The notes beneath the pieces were generated by a model that was not told the origin of the DNA, did not search any database, and saw only the letters and a program-made list of their open reading frames with translations. Below are positions 21,568 through 31,869 of a stretch of DNA of 64,000 bases, in pieces; positions within the stretch are counted from its first letter, which is position 1, and every line of letters begins with the position of its first letter. Position numbers and translations under genes: made by a program. Location: positions 34,615,501 to 34,679,500 of the forward strand of contig CM077011.1 of NCBI GenBank assembly GCA_039090855.1, written 5' to 3'. Source of the stretch: Macrothele yani (Eukaryota > Arthropoda > Arachnida > Araneae > Macrothelidae).

Positions 21568-22804
21568 TCGCTGAAGAGCAATTGAATTAGAGATACCTGC
21601 CTAGTAATGTGTAGCACCACCTTTCGCCCTGATGACTGCGGCGTTTCGTCTCGGCATGGACTCGACAAGACACCGGAAGCTTTGGGAAGCCATACAGATC
21701 CACGACCCCTGAACAAGCTCCCACAGTTCACGAAGGTTTGATGGAAGGGGTCAGAGCCTCGAACATCTCTCTCGATGGCATCCCAGATGTGCTCGAAGGG
21801 ATTGAGGTCAGGTGACCTAGCTGGCCAAGGAAGCGAGATCACGTCGGTGAAGTGTTCATCCAACCATTCGGATACAATTCGGGTGCGAAAGCACAGTGGT
21901 GCATTGTCTTGTAGCAGGATGAGGTCCCCAGTGGGATGTTGAAGACGCAAAAACGGGAGCAAATAGTCATCCAGGATATCCCGGTAACGTTGACCTGTGA
22001 GGGACGATGCCACACGTACCCGAGGTCCCATTTCAGTCCACGTAAACAGTCCCCGGACAAAAGTGGCACCCCTACCTGCTTGAAGTGTACCTGCCGGCAA
22101 GAACGATCCATCGCTTCATATGGTTTGTGCCGTACTCGTATCCTGCCATCCGCCCATCCGCATGTACCAACGGGAATCTCGACTCATCAGTCCAGGCAAC
22201 ATTTTCCCACATGTCTTATGTCTAGGGTCCAGTGGCGATGTTCCCGCGCCCATGCTAATATTTGCACTCTGTGATGTGCGGTCATCAGCGGTACCCTCGT
22301 GGGACGATAGCTTCTGTACCTCATAGCGAGGAGATGAATCTGGATGGTGTCGCTGCTTACACATTTTTGTGCACCAGCGATAAATTGCCGAGTGATTTCT
22401 TGCATTGTAGCCTGTTTATCCGCTGTTACAATGCGAGCTAGCCGACGATGACCCCGCTCATCCACACGCTGTTGTCCACGGCAGTTGGCCCTCGTAGGGA
22501 TGGTTTTACCGGATTCGATGTACTCACGGTGCACCCGTGACACAGTGGCTCGTGAAAATCCCAGTGCCTGCACGACTTCCGAGATGGAGTGACCCATTCG
22601 TCGGGCCCCGACAATTTGCCCACGATCAAATGCTCTTAGATCCCTCGTCTTACCCATACTGCGTCCGAGTCTTACTGATTCCCGTCTCATCACTCCTTAT
22701 ATTGTCGGATCGCTGCATGCGTCATGTCGTTTAAGTTTACAGGGCCACCCACAGCGCCATATTTGCATAACGCCAGCTGTCTCTAATTCAATTGCTCTTC
22801 AGTG
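21568..22804 (-). mobile_element. Tc1-like element with 25-bp termini
   Basis: Inverted termini CTGAAGAGCAATTGAATTAG (left, from ~21571) and CTAATTCAATTGCTCTTCAG (right, to ~22802), with TA beside the right end and a TA near the left end. About 1.24 kb, with one minus-strand transposase gene, broken once near the middle and elsewhere. Confidence 0.85.
21600..22657 (-). pseudogene. Tc1-like transposase pseudogene
   Basis: From MGKTRDLRAFDRGQIVGARR (22657) the DNA-binding half is fully open for ~157 codons (SEVVQALGFSRATVSRVHREY, ATMQEITRQF, YRPTRVPLMTAHHRVQ). A break near 22187 disrupts the first-Asp segment. The second half resumes with RYRDILDDYLLPFLRLQHP, LLQDNAPLCFRTRIVSEWL (second Asp) and LPWPARSPDLNPFEHIWD (Glu, with Ile to Phe before it). 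The last ~45 codons are out of register. Met at 22657 was preferred to the upstream in-frame Met because MGKTRDLR is the family N-terminus. A homologous, more decayed copy is at 48.3-49.3 kb. Confidence 0.87.
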
Positions 22805-23310
22805 TACATTTCAATAGAAAACGACTTGAAATCAGTTATTGTTTTGTTCAGTAACGTATACCGCTGGCAAAGGACTAACAATGTTTTTCCTAAAACTTTT
22901 AAAATCTTGAACATTTCAGCATTCATGATGCGCGTGGAGGGAAAATATGAAGGAAAAATACAACGGACTTCAAAAACATAATTTTTCGACCTAAAACCCT
23001 TATGCATTTTAGGTATTTTGAGCGGCTCATACTTTAACCATTTAAGCGGCCGATGTTCCGGTACCAAACGGCGCTTAAAATTTTCTGCGTTCCCAAAACA
23101 GAAATGTTGGCTTAGAGGCTGGTTTTACAAAGACACCGCAAAGGAATTCCCTTCTCCCCTCTCATCTCAGCAGTAACTCCAAAGTACAAACACGGAACCC
23201 CGTAGCAAGTGTACTCTATTATACTACAACCCATTATTAAAATAAAAATGAATAAGAATTGACAAATATTCTCGTACCAGGTGCTGCAAATCTGGTCTTA
23301 CACCTGGGCG
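22805..23310. other. Unassigned stretch
   Basis: Between a Tc1 end and a mariner scrap. The minus frame 22783-23067 shows no domain. Nothing else is recognised. Confidence 0.4.
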
Positions 23311-23314
23311 GCAA

Positions 23315-23628
23315 ATGCTCTTGGAGCGCCCCTGCAATAGATACCTATCAATGAGAGATATCGAAGATATGGTTCACAATTCAAAATCATCAATTCACAG
23401 AATTTTAACCGAGCATTTGGGGATAAAACGAGTTTGTTCAACTTGGATTACCCATTTCTTTTCATGTGTGGTGCAATACAAGGCCCCACACGGCCAGTTC
23501 TGTCATTTCTTATCTGGAGAAAAATGAACATTAAATTGATGCCCCAACCTGCATATAACCCAGATTTGTCACCATGTGATTTCTGGTTGTTCCCCATTTT
23601 AACAAAAGACATTACGGGGACGACAAAT
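23315..23628 (+). pseudogene. mariner transposase scrap, internally deleted
   Basis: Helix-turn-helix-like SIHRILTEHLGIKRVCSTW (about 23385-23450) is followed within ~30 codons by PQPAYNPDLSPCDFWLFP (third-Asp region), so some 150 codons containing the first two catalytic Asps are missing. The scrap ends just before the Tc1 element that starts at 23649. Confidence 0.7.
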
Positions 23629-23648
23629 TAAGACTGACCAATAACATA

Positions 23649-25075
23649 CACTGACGGAAAAGAAATTCCAACACCAAGAAGGGGTTGTGTTAGATAAACG
23701 ACAGTTGGTAGGCGGTGAGAGTGCATCTGTAAGATGACGTCTATGTAAATGTCGCGCTCGGAGCATACACGTGGCGCTAGTAGCGTCCCTCGGAACATGC
23801 AAAGCAGGTTTGCTGTAAATACGCGCTGTAACGTTCGTGAGCGTTAGTTATCGTTGAGATTCGACGTAGGGTGTTGATGTTAGTCAAGAATGTCTTTAAG
23901 AAGACGAAGAAGCCATTATTAACAGCTCACGGAGTTTGAACGAGGTCGTGTAATAGGGCTACGAGAAGGTGGATCTTCTTTCCGCAATATTGCAGAACGA
24001 CTTGGCAGGAACGTAGAGGCTGTGCATGATTGTTGACAGCGGTGGTCAAGGGAAGGTACTGCCTCAAGAAGACCGGGTTCCGGCCGGCCACGTGGCACTA
24101 CTGAGAGGGAAGACCGCCGTGTACGGCGTATGGCCGTGGCGCATTGTACCGCGTCTGCGACAGCAATTCGAGCTGCAGTTGCCACCACAGTGACACAACG
24201 AACTGTTACAAATCGGTTACTTGAAGGACAGCTCCGAGCCAGACGCGCTGTAGCGTGCATTCCACTTACTCCAAACCACTGCCGTTTGCAACGTCAGTGG
24301 TGTCAAGCTAGAGCTCATTGGAGGACGGAGTGGAGATCTGTTGTGTTTTCTGATGAAAGCCGGTTCTGCCTGGGTGCCAGTGATGGCCGTGTGTTGGTTA
24401 GAAGAAGGCCAGGTGAGCGCCTGCAACCAACCTGTCTGCGGCCGAGACACACTGCACCTACACCTGGAGTTATGGTCTGGGGAGCAATTTCCTATGACAG
24501 CAGGAGCACTCTCGTGGTTGTCCCACGCACCCTGACGGCACAGTTGTACGTCGGTCTGGTGATTCAACCTGTTGTGCTGCCATTCATGAGCAGCATTCCA
24601 GGGGGTGTTTTCCAACAGGATAACGCTCGTCCGCATACCGCTGTTGTAACCCAACATGCTCTACAGAGTGTCGACATGTTGCCGTGGCCTGCTATATCAC
24701 CAGATTTTTCACCAATCGAGCACGTATGGGACATCATTGGACGACAACTCCAGCGTCACCCCCAACCAGCATTAACCGTCCCTGTATTGACCGACCAAGT
24801 GCAACAGGCATGGAACTCCATCCCACAAACTGACATCCAGCACCTGTACGACACAATGCATGAACGTTTGCGTGCTTGTATTCAACATTCTGGCGGTTAC
24901 ATCGGTTATTAATGTACCAGCATTTCACATTTAAAATGGCTCTTCTCGCGCTTACAATAAGCTGTGATCTTGAAACCTTAATCGATTAAATATGTTACCT
25001 ATACAAATGTATTGCCGCCATTTCATTCCTCTACAACTCTTTTTTCGTGGTGTTGGGATTTCTTTTGCGTCAGTG
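23649..25075 (+). mobile_element. Tc1-like element, best preserved in window
   Basis: 1,427 bp. Left terminus CACTGACGGAAAAGAAATTC and right terminus GGGATTTCTTTTGCGTCAGTG are inverted with few mismatches, each next to TA (23647-23648, 25076-25077). The related element at 13.2-20.4 kb shares CACTG(G/A)CGGAAA and CCAACACCAAGAAGG-type termini. Confidence 0.92.
23890..24912 (+). pseudogene. Tc1-like transposase, open except two stops
   Basis: 340 codons in one frame, with stops only at codon 11 (TAA) and codon 49 (TGA). Helix 1 is QLTEFERGRVIGLREGGSSF (12-31), the GRPR-type hook is SGRPRGTT (64-71), and helix 2 spans about 80-120. VVFSDESRF holds the first Asp (D155), VFQQDNARPHT the second (D244), and SPDFSPIEHVWD the Glu (E277). 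The D-to-E gap is 32 residues, two fewer than the Tc1 norm. The start ATG is followed by MSLRRRRS, typical of the family. Restart at Met81 would lack the DNA-binding region, so autonomous activity is unlikely. Confidence 0.93.
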
Positions 25076-25167
25076 TATTACAGCTGCGCAGGGGTGCTTC
25101 AACAGCATTTCAGAAAAATTCCAGAAGACATTCAAAAAGTGGGAGGGACGTTATGACACCTGTATTA

Positions 25168-25452
25168 CACTGTTAAAAATTTTTGTAGTAGGTTGCACCA
25201 AAACGTGGTGCCACCCCAGCTGCACCACTTTTTGAGAAAAGATACACCATTCTGTGGTGCAAACAAAACCCAACAACATGGTGCAACTTTGCACCACGTT
25301 ATGGTACAAGGTTGCTCCAAATTATGGTGCAAGGTGTCACCATGTTGATAGGTTTTGTTTGCACCACAGAATGGTGTATCTTTTCTCAGAAAGGGGTGCT
25401 GCTGGAGAAGCACCACTTTCTGGTGCAACCTACCTTAAAACTTCTAACAGTG
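25168..25452. mobile_element. Small MITE full of TGCACC motifs
   Basis: 285 bp, TA-flanked (25166-25167, 25453-25454), with termini CACTGTTAAAA and TTCTAACAGTG. Arms of ~135 bp are inverted, sharing GAGAAAAGATACACCATTCT and TGGTGCAAACAAAAC. The heptamers TTGCACC and GGTGCAA recur about ten times on the two strands. No coding. Confidence 0.85.
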
Positions 25453-25454
25453 TA

Positions 25455-26105
25455 GATGCAATGAACAGTATTTCGAAAAGGATGACCACTTCCTCCGTAA
25501 TTAAGGCATGCGTATTTGTTTTATAAAAACATTCTCAGTTGTTTTAGGGCAACCTTTTCACTTATATATACTTATAGTTCAACATTCTTGTTGAAGAAAA
25601 CAAAGTTATACTAAAACGGCAAAGTTTGTTTACCACTCTGACGATTTCAGAAAGGAAAAAAAAGTCTACGCAGTAAATGTTCTGTTGAAACAAACACTGT
25701 GTTTCACACACTAGTTTCTCGACTTTTAAATTTAAACTCCGTCTCTTTGGGCTGATATCCTAGACCTCAGTCCACTTCACTAATTGCTGTTAAATAATCA
25801 ATACAATCTAATCAAATGTGCTATCAATAGCCTGGGATGGGAACTTGAAATTCGTTGTGTGCGTTAATAAATTGAGGTTCACCTACGGCAAAAATGTCTT
25901 GGGTTGCTGATTTTTATATATCAATGTTTGTTTTTTATCGAACGAGATCTCTATGTTATTTATTACTTTTTGAGCCTTATGGTTACACGAATTCTTCAAC
26001 TGCAGTTCTGTAATGTCTGTTTCAGCTACCGCAAGAAATACGTTTTTCGATTTGAAAGTAAATAAATAAAAATAAATTTTCGTACTCTTTAATTTCTTTC
26101 ACTTT
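25455..26105. other. Unassigned AT-rich stretch
   Basis: About 650 bp between two MITEs with no gene, RNA or tandem repeat recognised. Confidence 0.45.
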
Positions 26106-26109
26106 TTAA

Positions 26110-26546
26110 GGTGGTTCAACTTAAAATCTCTGCGCTTATGTTTCCAATGATAAAACTTCTGTACATATTTTATTCTTAATTAGTGTATTCCCAAGGATGA
26201 AAATTTGCACATCGATAAAACTAACTTTAAGTTATAGCATGGGACACTTAATGCTTGCTAAAACATAACCATGATTAAGCAATCCAATATTTGTTTGTCA
26301 TCAATGTACATGTCGCGCCATCTATTAACAGGTCTGAACATTACTGAAGGAAAAATGATCGATTTTTAATATAAAGAAAAATGGTTAAAATGATTGAAGC
26401 AAGTATTGAATATCCCATGCTATAACTAAGAGTTAGTTTTATCGATGCGCAAATTTTCGTCCTTGTGGATACATTTATTGCGAAGAAAATATGTACAGAA
26501 GTTTTACCATTGGAAACATAAAACCGAGATTTTAGGTGGAAGCACC
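26110..26546. mobile_element. TTAA-flanked MITE, SINE-free copy
   Basis: 437 bp, flanked by TTAA (26106-26109, 26547-26550), with termini AGGTGGTTCAACTTAAAATC and GATTTTAGGTGGAAGCACCT. It is palindromic throughout (inverted GATAAAACTAAC.. arms). It is the uninterrupted relative of 7079-7986 and so defines the empty sites of the two SINEs there. Its right TTAA is also the left TTAA of the next element. Confidence 0.82.
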
Positions 26547-26550
26547 TTAA

Positions 26551-27818
26551 GGGGGGATTTTCATTTTTTTTTTTTTTTTTTGGTGAAAAAAATTGATTTT
26601 CTTCTTTTAAAGTTATTTTATTATTTCAGGTCCTAAGAATATGTGTACCAAAGTTTCAAGTCGAAATTCGCAAAATTGGCCAAGTTATAATCTATTATTC
26701 TCCATTGGGGCCACAGAGTTTGGTGCAACTGGCGCAAAGCCGAAGCTGAGAAAACTCTAGACTAATTCAATCACGAACCGCCACTTCATAAAGAAATCGA
26801 AAATGCTATAAAGCCGATTTATAACGATTTGTCATCAAGAGAGCTGCTAGAAAGGTGTTTGGGTGGTGACACTAAAAACAACAACGAAAGTTTCAATTCT
26901 GCAGTTTGGCGGTTCGCGCCCAAACATCTTAACCGTGGCTCAAAAACCATCGAAATGGCAGCTTCTGTAGCAGCAGGCATTTTTCATGAAGGGTTTTATG
27001 AAAATGATTACAACGATATTAATCGTTACTGGCGAGCAAACGAAGATACTTGCCAACGCGCGGGACCAACAGCGGCTGCAGAGGTCGTCCAAATGTAGCC
27101 TCGAGGCTACAAATGAGGTTCGTACAAGGCGTAGAAGCTAGCAAATTTCTCTAAACGAGTTCTAATAAGCAGAGAAAAGAACCCTGTATGGCCCTGGTAT
27201 AGCAGATTAGCAGAAAAATACTGTAAGTACTCGATATGCCTCCGTAAACTGTACTTGAAACTTAAAATGCGTTTTTCTCGAAACAGCTTTTTCGCAAATG
27301 GTTGGTATGATATTTCAAAAACTATTGGACCGATCAGCTTCAAATGTAAAACTGCAAGTTCAGCAAACATCGTTTTATCGTTTGATGAACCAGAAACGTG
27401 ATACGTTATGTATATTTTTTTAATAGCAAAAAACATTGTCAATTTTGTGAGCTAAATTGATAATTTGAGCTTGACAAGTCATCATTTCCTCAAATATTTA
27501 TAAATATTTTTTCTGGTTCATCAAACGATAACTACTTGTGTATAGAGTAAAACGCCGTTTGAGTTTTTTGTTTCCGATCATCTGGAGTGGAGAAATTATG
27601 CCAACCAGCGACCGCCGATCTGCGCTGCGCAGTTTCATGGTCGAGGGGGATTTACGGGCGTAATTCTTCATGAAACTTGTTAAAAAATGTTTTGTCAGTA
27701 GCTGAAACGATAATAAATACATATAGCTACTTTGAAATCAGTTGACTGCATAGTGTCGTCAATAAACACTCCAAAAAAGCGGTACTTTTAGCGTAAAAAA
27801 AAAAAAGAGAATCTCCCC
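26551..27818 (+). mobile_element. TTAA-flanked element with Mutator-like coding
   Basis: Left terminus GGGGGGATTTTC and right terminus AGAATCTCCCC are inverted (10-12 bp), each followed inward by a long T or A run, and flanked by TTAA (26547-26550, 27819-27822). 1,268 bp. Inside is a Mutator-like protein fragment and ~700 bp of decayed sequence. The short inverted pair GTTTGATGAACCAGAAA / TTTCTGGTTCATCAAAC (near 27380 and 27510) is a further internal feature. TTAA is not the expected Mutator target pattern. Confidence 0.55.
26702..27098 (+). pseudogene. Mutator-like transposase fragment
   Basis: From WGHRVWCNWRKAEAEKTLD, a stop, then FNHEPPLHKEIENAIKPIYN, DLSSRELLERCLGG, DTKNNNESFNSAVWRFAPK and AASVAAGIFHEGF. 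The block ERCLGG.T.NNNESFN..VW matches the conserved region of Mutator-like transposases of animals (C-terminal part of the catalytic domain). Only ~130 codons remain, with one stop and a foreign C-terminal tail. The start given is the first recognisable residue, not an initiation codon. Domain recognition is from memory of the family and needs a profile search. Confidence 0.65.
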
Positions 27819-27822
27819 TTAA

Positions 27823-28359
27823 ATCCCTACTCAAATTCTTGCAATGTTGCATTCTTTCAAGAGATTTTTTACGTAATTACTGTATCAGTGATAGGTAAGT
27901 CTTGAAAACGAAATCAAATTTTGCCGCATTTGGGTTCCTGTTCTCACTAAATGCGAAGATACTACCACAAATTCTAAATTCGGTTGTCGCAACAAATTTT
28001 ATAAGAATGTAAAAATAGACTTGTCCAGTCACTCTCAGAGAACGTTTCTTGTCTCTTGCTTTTCAGCAACGGAAGAAATTTTGTTCTTGCATTAACTTTT
28101 ACTTGGGATCTGGATCTAAGAAAGTGGGAAAAATGTCTTAATTATTGCCTCGATCGAAAAAACTGCAGAAATTCATAGACTTGTGTTGTAAAGATGCTTA
28201 AACAGTAAACGGTGAAGCTGTCATATCGTTTTTTTAGGGATGGGAGACCTTGGTAATTTTTCCCCAAAGGGGGCCGCACAAATTAACTTCCAGGGCCTTT
28301 TATGGATTCGCCAGTTTGCCACTGCCCTCGCATCGTGAAAAAAGAGTGACAGTTTGACT
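27823..28359. other. Unassigned AT-rich stretch
   Basis: No gene or repeat recognised; ends at the foldback cluster. Confidence 0.4.
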
Positions 28360-28681
28360 TGAATAAAGAAAAACATCGCTCTTTCCACGTTTTAGCAACA
28401 CACAACAACCGAAAAATCTTTATTTGGTCACCGCTGGGGAATCGAATCCCAGATATCTCGATATTTAGCCTAGTGCCGCCCCGGTGGCGCAGTGGTCTAA
28501 GGCGTTGGCCTCTGATCATTCGTCCGTAAGGGGTCCGGGTTCGAATCCCGGTGAGGCATGGATGTTGTGTTTGTCTTACGGCACTGGCTCTCTCCCTTCC
28601 CTGGAACCAGTGACCCTAAATTAGGGACGGGCGACTGCTTATAGCCCATTGAGTTGCTCACGGTGGTCGTTAAACCTCCAA

Positions 28682-28712
<31 letters not shown>

Positions 28713-29300
28713 GCCTAGCACTTTAGCCTTACACCACGGTGGCCAGCAATCCACGGCGCTATGTGTGTTTTTTCTGTCAGCTTCTGACATCATAAATCCG
28801 TAAGATGGGCTCAGCTACTGAGACGTCTCCATCTGGTGGGCATTAACGGCACTGGCTATATATTAATTGTAGCAGTTAACTCCAAAGTGAAAATCCTCCA
28901 AATACGTGGCGTCAGTAAATAAACAAAGATATTATTCCACGTTTTAGCAACACACAGCAACCGCATAATTGCTATTCGATCACCGCTGGGGAATCGAACT
29001 CCAGATCTCTCGATATCTAGCCGAGCGCGTTAGCCTTACACCACGGTGGCCTAGCCTATCTTACGGATTTATGATGCCAGAAGCTGACAGAAAAAACACA
29101 CACACATAGCGCCGAGGATTATTGGCCACCGTGGTGTAAGGCTAACGCGCTCGGCTAGATATCGAGAAATCTGGAGTTCGATTCTCCAGCGGTGACCGAA
29201 ACACAATTTTTCGGTTGCTGTGTGTTGCTTGCTAAAACATGGAAAGAGCGATATCTTTGTTTATTCACTGACACAACGTATTTGGAGGATTTTCAGTTTG
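28360..29300. repeat. Foldback cluster of tRNA-like repeats
   Basis: Three related units. 28376-28480 and 28920-29055 are in one orientation; 29121-29260 is in the other. Each has CCACGTTTTAGCAACACACA, then a tRNA-like piece that in the forward copy reads GGCCACCGTGGTGTAAGGC (A-box region) and GGAGTTCGATTCTCC (B-box region), with pairable GGCCACCG / CGGTGACC ends. 28880-29050 and 29121-29300 form a ~175-bp inverted pair, and 28736-28806 is inverted relative to 29050-29120. A younger SINE interrupts the left unit. Possibly a tRNA-derived SINE or MITE family that became palindromic. Confidence 0.75.
28475..28709 (+). repeat. tRNA-derived SINE, copy 4
   Basis: Complete plus-strand copy with intact A box (GGTGGCGCAGTGGTCTAAGG) and B box (GGTTCGAATCC), full body and a 25-A tail. 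The target duplication TAGCCTAG lies at 28466-28473 and 28711-28718. It is inserted inside the foldback cluster, so is younger than it. Confidence 0.95.
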
Positions 29301-30087
29301 ACTTGAGCTTAGTGTTCAGTTTTCTTCATATACACTCGCGCCACAAGATATAGTATATGTCACATAAATCCAAATCCGTATCACCGCCATTTTTGAGCGT
29401 TTGAATCGTACTGAACCAAAAACAAGCTCTTCCTTCGAATCTAAAAGTCTTCTTTCAGATCATTCATAGTCAATGAGCAGAATTTTTGCTGCACTAATTT
29501 ACATTAAACCCATAAACATCATAATGCTTTCAACGCTTAGTTTCCGCCATTTCTAAAGACAAGGATATAGAACGGACTTATTGGCTTTAACAGAAGTTCC
29601 CGAGAAATCCGGACATAATTACGCCTACTTTTATGAATAGCGCATTTCATGACAAAAGCCATTAGCACAAAGTCTGCTTTCCATAATTACCTGAAGAGCT
29701 TATGCAGATTTCATTGTCATTCGGAATTTAAATAAGAATGGCCTTTGAAGCCACGCAACTGCGTTGGTTCTAATTAAAGTTTGATGATGGATCATAATTT
29801 ACAGTTTATTAGATACAGCACACTCTCTCGTCCTTTAGCATTACGACGATTCAAACGGTGCATTTCTCCAGCTGTTGACATCCTATCTCAACAGCTAGAA
29901 GCAGAAATGAAGAAGACAATTGAACGGCAGTTCTCAACTCGGGAATTTTCTCTATTGCGGGCTTGTTTCTCATATAGAAAGGTTTCAGCTAGCTGCAAGA
30001 AAAACCTTCATTATTTCTGGAGTGCATTTAATGTCTTCTTTCTTGTCAAAAATCTACTTTATTTAAAAATAGCTCAATCGTCTCTAA
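29301..30087. other. Unassigned stretch
   Basis: No gene recognised. A plus frame at 29781-30116 has no motif. 30030-30095 resembles 31828-31896 (CTTCTTTCTT..CTTTATTTAAA), a dispersed repeat piece probably from a LINE 3' end. Confidence 0.45.
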
Positions 30088-30560
30088 TCATTATCATCAT
30101 AAACAATTGTCAATAAACTGCTGAATCAAAGTTTTCCCAAGTTTCTCCCACAGTTTTGTGTCTTGAGCCAGTCGCCTCTACGTCACTCCGACATACTATT
30201 GAATTTTTTTTTGATTGAAGGGTTTTTTTTTTTTTGGATTGGAGGTTTAACGACCACCGTGAGCAACTCAATGGGCTATAAGCAGTCGCCCGTCCCTAAT
30301 TTAGGGTCACTGGTTCCAGGGAAGGGAGAGAGCCAGAGCCGTAAGACAAACACAACATCCATGCCTCACCGGGATTCGAACCCGGACCCCTTTAGTACGA
30401 ATGATCAGAGGCCATCGCTAAGACCACTGCGCCACCGGGGAGGCCTATTGAATTTCATTCACCCATCTCTCACATAGTCTTCTCTTTGGATTTTTCCTGT
30501 CCCTTGGAATCCAGTGTGGTATAGCAGTTATCCAGCGGCTGTCAGTTCTTCTATAAATAT
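30088..30560 (-). repeat. RTE-like LINE 3' region, copy 1
   Basis: Minus-oriented 3' part of a non-LTR element. The trinucleotide tail appears as ATCATTATCATCAT, followed by CAATTGTCAATAAACTGCTG and CTTGAGCCAGTCGCCTC. Copies at 33658-33881 and 63535-64000 share this. It is interrupted by a SINE, and a mariner is inserted just after its far end. RTE-like assignment rests on the tail type and resemblance. Confidence 0.6.
30207..30443 (-). repeat. tRNA-derived SINE, copy 5
   Basis: Minus-strand copy with irregular poly-T (poly-A tail with a GATTGAAGGG interruption), full body and head. The target duplication is CTATTGAATTT on both sides. Inserted in the RTE-like repeat. Confidence 0.92.
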
Positions 30561-30568
30561 TAGAGGTA

Positions 30569-31742
30569 TGCAAAAGTTTCCGCCGCCCCCGCTGGCGGGC
30601 GTTGTAGGGGCCTAACCGACCGGCGACCCGTGCTTTCAGTTCGTACATAAAGCCAAGCATGGCTGCCGATAAGGTTCATTTACGGCACTGTTTGTTATTC
30701 ATGCTTAATTTAGGGAAAAGTGCGAGTGAAGCATACGGTACAGTATGTCAGGCGTATGGCGAAACGGTTATGGGTGAACGGACGTGTCGTGAATGGTTTG
30801 CCAGGTTTAAGAAAGGTGATCTAAGCTTGGAAGACAAGCCACGTGCAGGTAGACCTCAGAAACTCGCAGAAGAGGAGTTGGAATCGCTGTTGCAAGAGGA
30901 TGCCACACAATCGACGACGCAACTGGCGAAACGTTTGAAAGTGGCTCAATCGACGGTGCTACGGCGTCTACAGGCCTTGGGGAAGATCCAGAATATTGGT
31001 AAGTGGGTTCCGCATATTTTAACGGAGCGTAATATTAGCAAATGATTAGGTATCTGCATGTCGTTGCTAAAGAGGTTTCAAGGGGAGAATTTCTTGTGGA
31101 AGGTTGTCACTGGAGACGGAAAATGGGTCTATTGCGACAACCCCGTACGCAAGCGATCTTGGGTCGATCCAGGCCAGCCATCAACATCCACTGCAAAACA
31201 GGATATCCACGGGGGAAAAGGTGCTGTTGTGCATGTGTGTGGTGGGATATGCATGAAGTGCTGTACTTCGAACTGCTGAAACCGGACGATCACTGCACAA
31301 CGATATAGCGATCAATTGATGAAACTGAAAGCCGAAATCGAGCAAAAACGTCCATGGATAGGTAAAGGACGTCGCCCAGTCATCCTGTTACACGATAATG
31401 CCAGACCACATGTCAGTGATACCACGAAATAAACCTTGAACAGTTACACTGGGAGGTTTTATCGCACCCGGCTTACTCCCCGGACATTGCACCCTCAGAC
31501 TTTCATCTGTTTCACTTTATCCAACATGCCCTATCCCGACAAAGGTTCACCACAGTTCCAGAGGTGGAAAATGTCGTCACTGCGCTCAAAATCCGAGTCC
31601 TTCTACCACAGTGGCATTCATTTGTTGCCTGAAAAATGGCAAAAGGTCATTGATGCTAACGGCCAATATTTCGTTGAATAAATGTGTACTGGTTTCCTTA
31701 TTGTTCCTGTCTCCTTTCTCCTTAAAACTGCGGAAACTTGCA
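30569..31742 (+). mobile_element. mariner element, third family
   Basis: 1,174 bp with termini TGCAAAAGTTTCCGCCG and GCGGAAACTTGCA, next to TA (30567-30568, 31743-31744). It contains one plus-strand pseudogene. It is inserted near the junction of an RTE-like repeat and a Tc1-type terminus, a junction also seen uninterrupted at 33.88 kb. Confidence 0.88.
30659..31681 (+). pseudogene. mariner transposase pseudogene
   Basis: Opens MAADKVHLRHCLLFMLNLGK and stays open for 128 codons through ERTCREWFARFKKGDLSLED, KPRAGRPQKLAEEELES and STVLRRLQALGKI to GKWVPHILTE (WVPHEL equivalent). After a break, VVTGDGKWVYCDNPVRKRSW holds the first Asp (Glu to Gly beside it); later HDNARPHVSD (second Asp) and HPAYSPDIAPSDFHLFHF (third Asp) in other frames. 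Several frameshifts and stops. The Met at 30659 follows ~90 bp of leader, as in other mariners. Confidence 0.9.
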
Positions 31743-31753
31743 TACCCCTAATA

Positions 31754-31795
31754 CACTGGTCACAAAAATTTAGCGATATTGCTGTTTCGAAAAGA
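31754..31795. repeat. Isolated Tc1-type terminus
   Basis: CACTGGTCACAAAAATTTAG after a TA (31752-31753), matching the terminus at 33884. No transposase follows here; within ~40 bp the sequence changes to another repeat. Confidence 0.55.
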
Positions 31796-31869
31796 AGCCT
31801 TTATTATTTTATTCGAAGAGAAGCCATTATTATTTCTTCTTTCTTATCAAATATCTTCTTTATTTAAAG

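Noticed and set aside
28475..28560. Possible true tRNA gene (good A and B boxes)
   Set aside because: It is the head of a SINE with body, poly-A tail and target duplication, repeated seven times.
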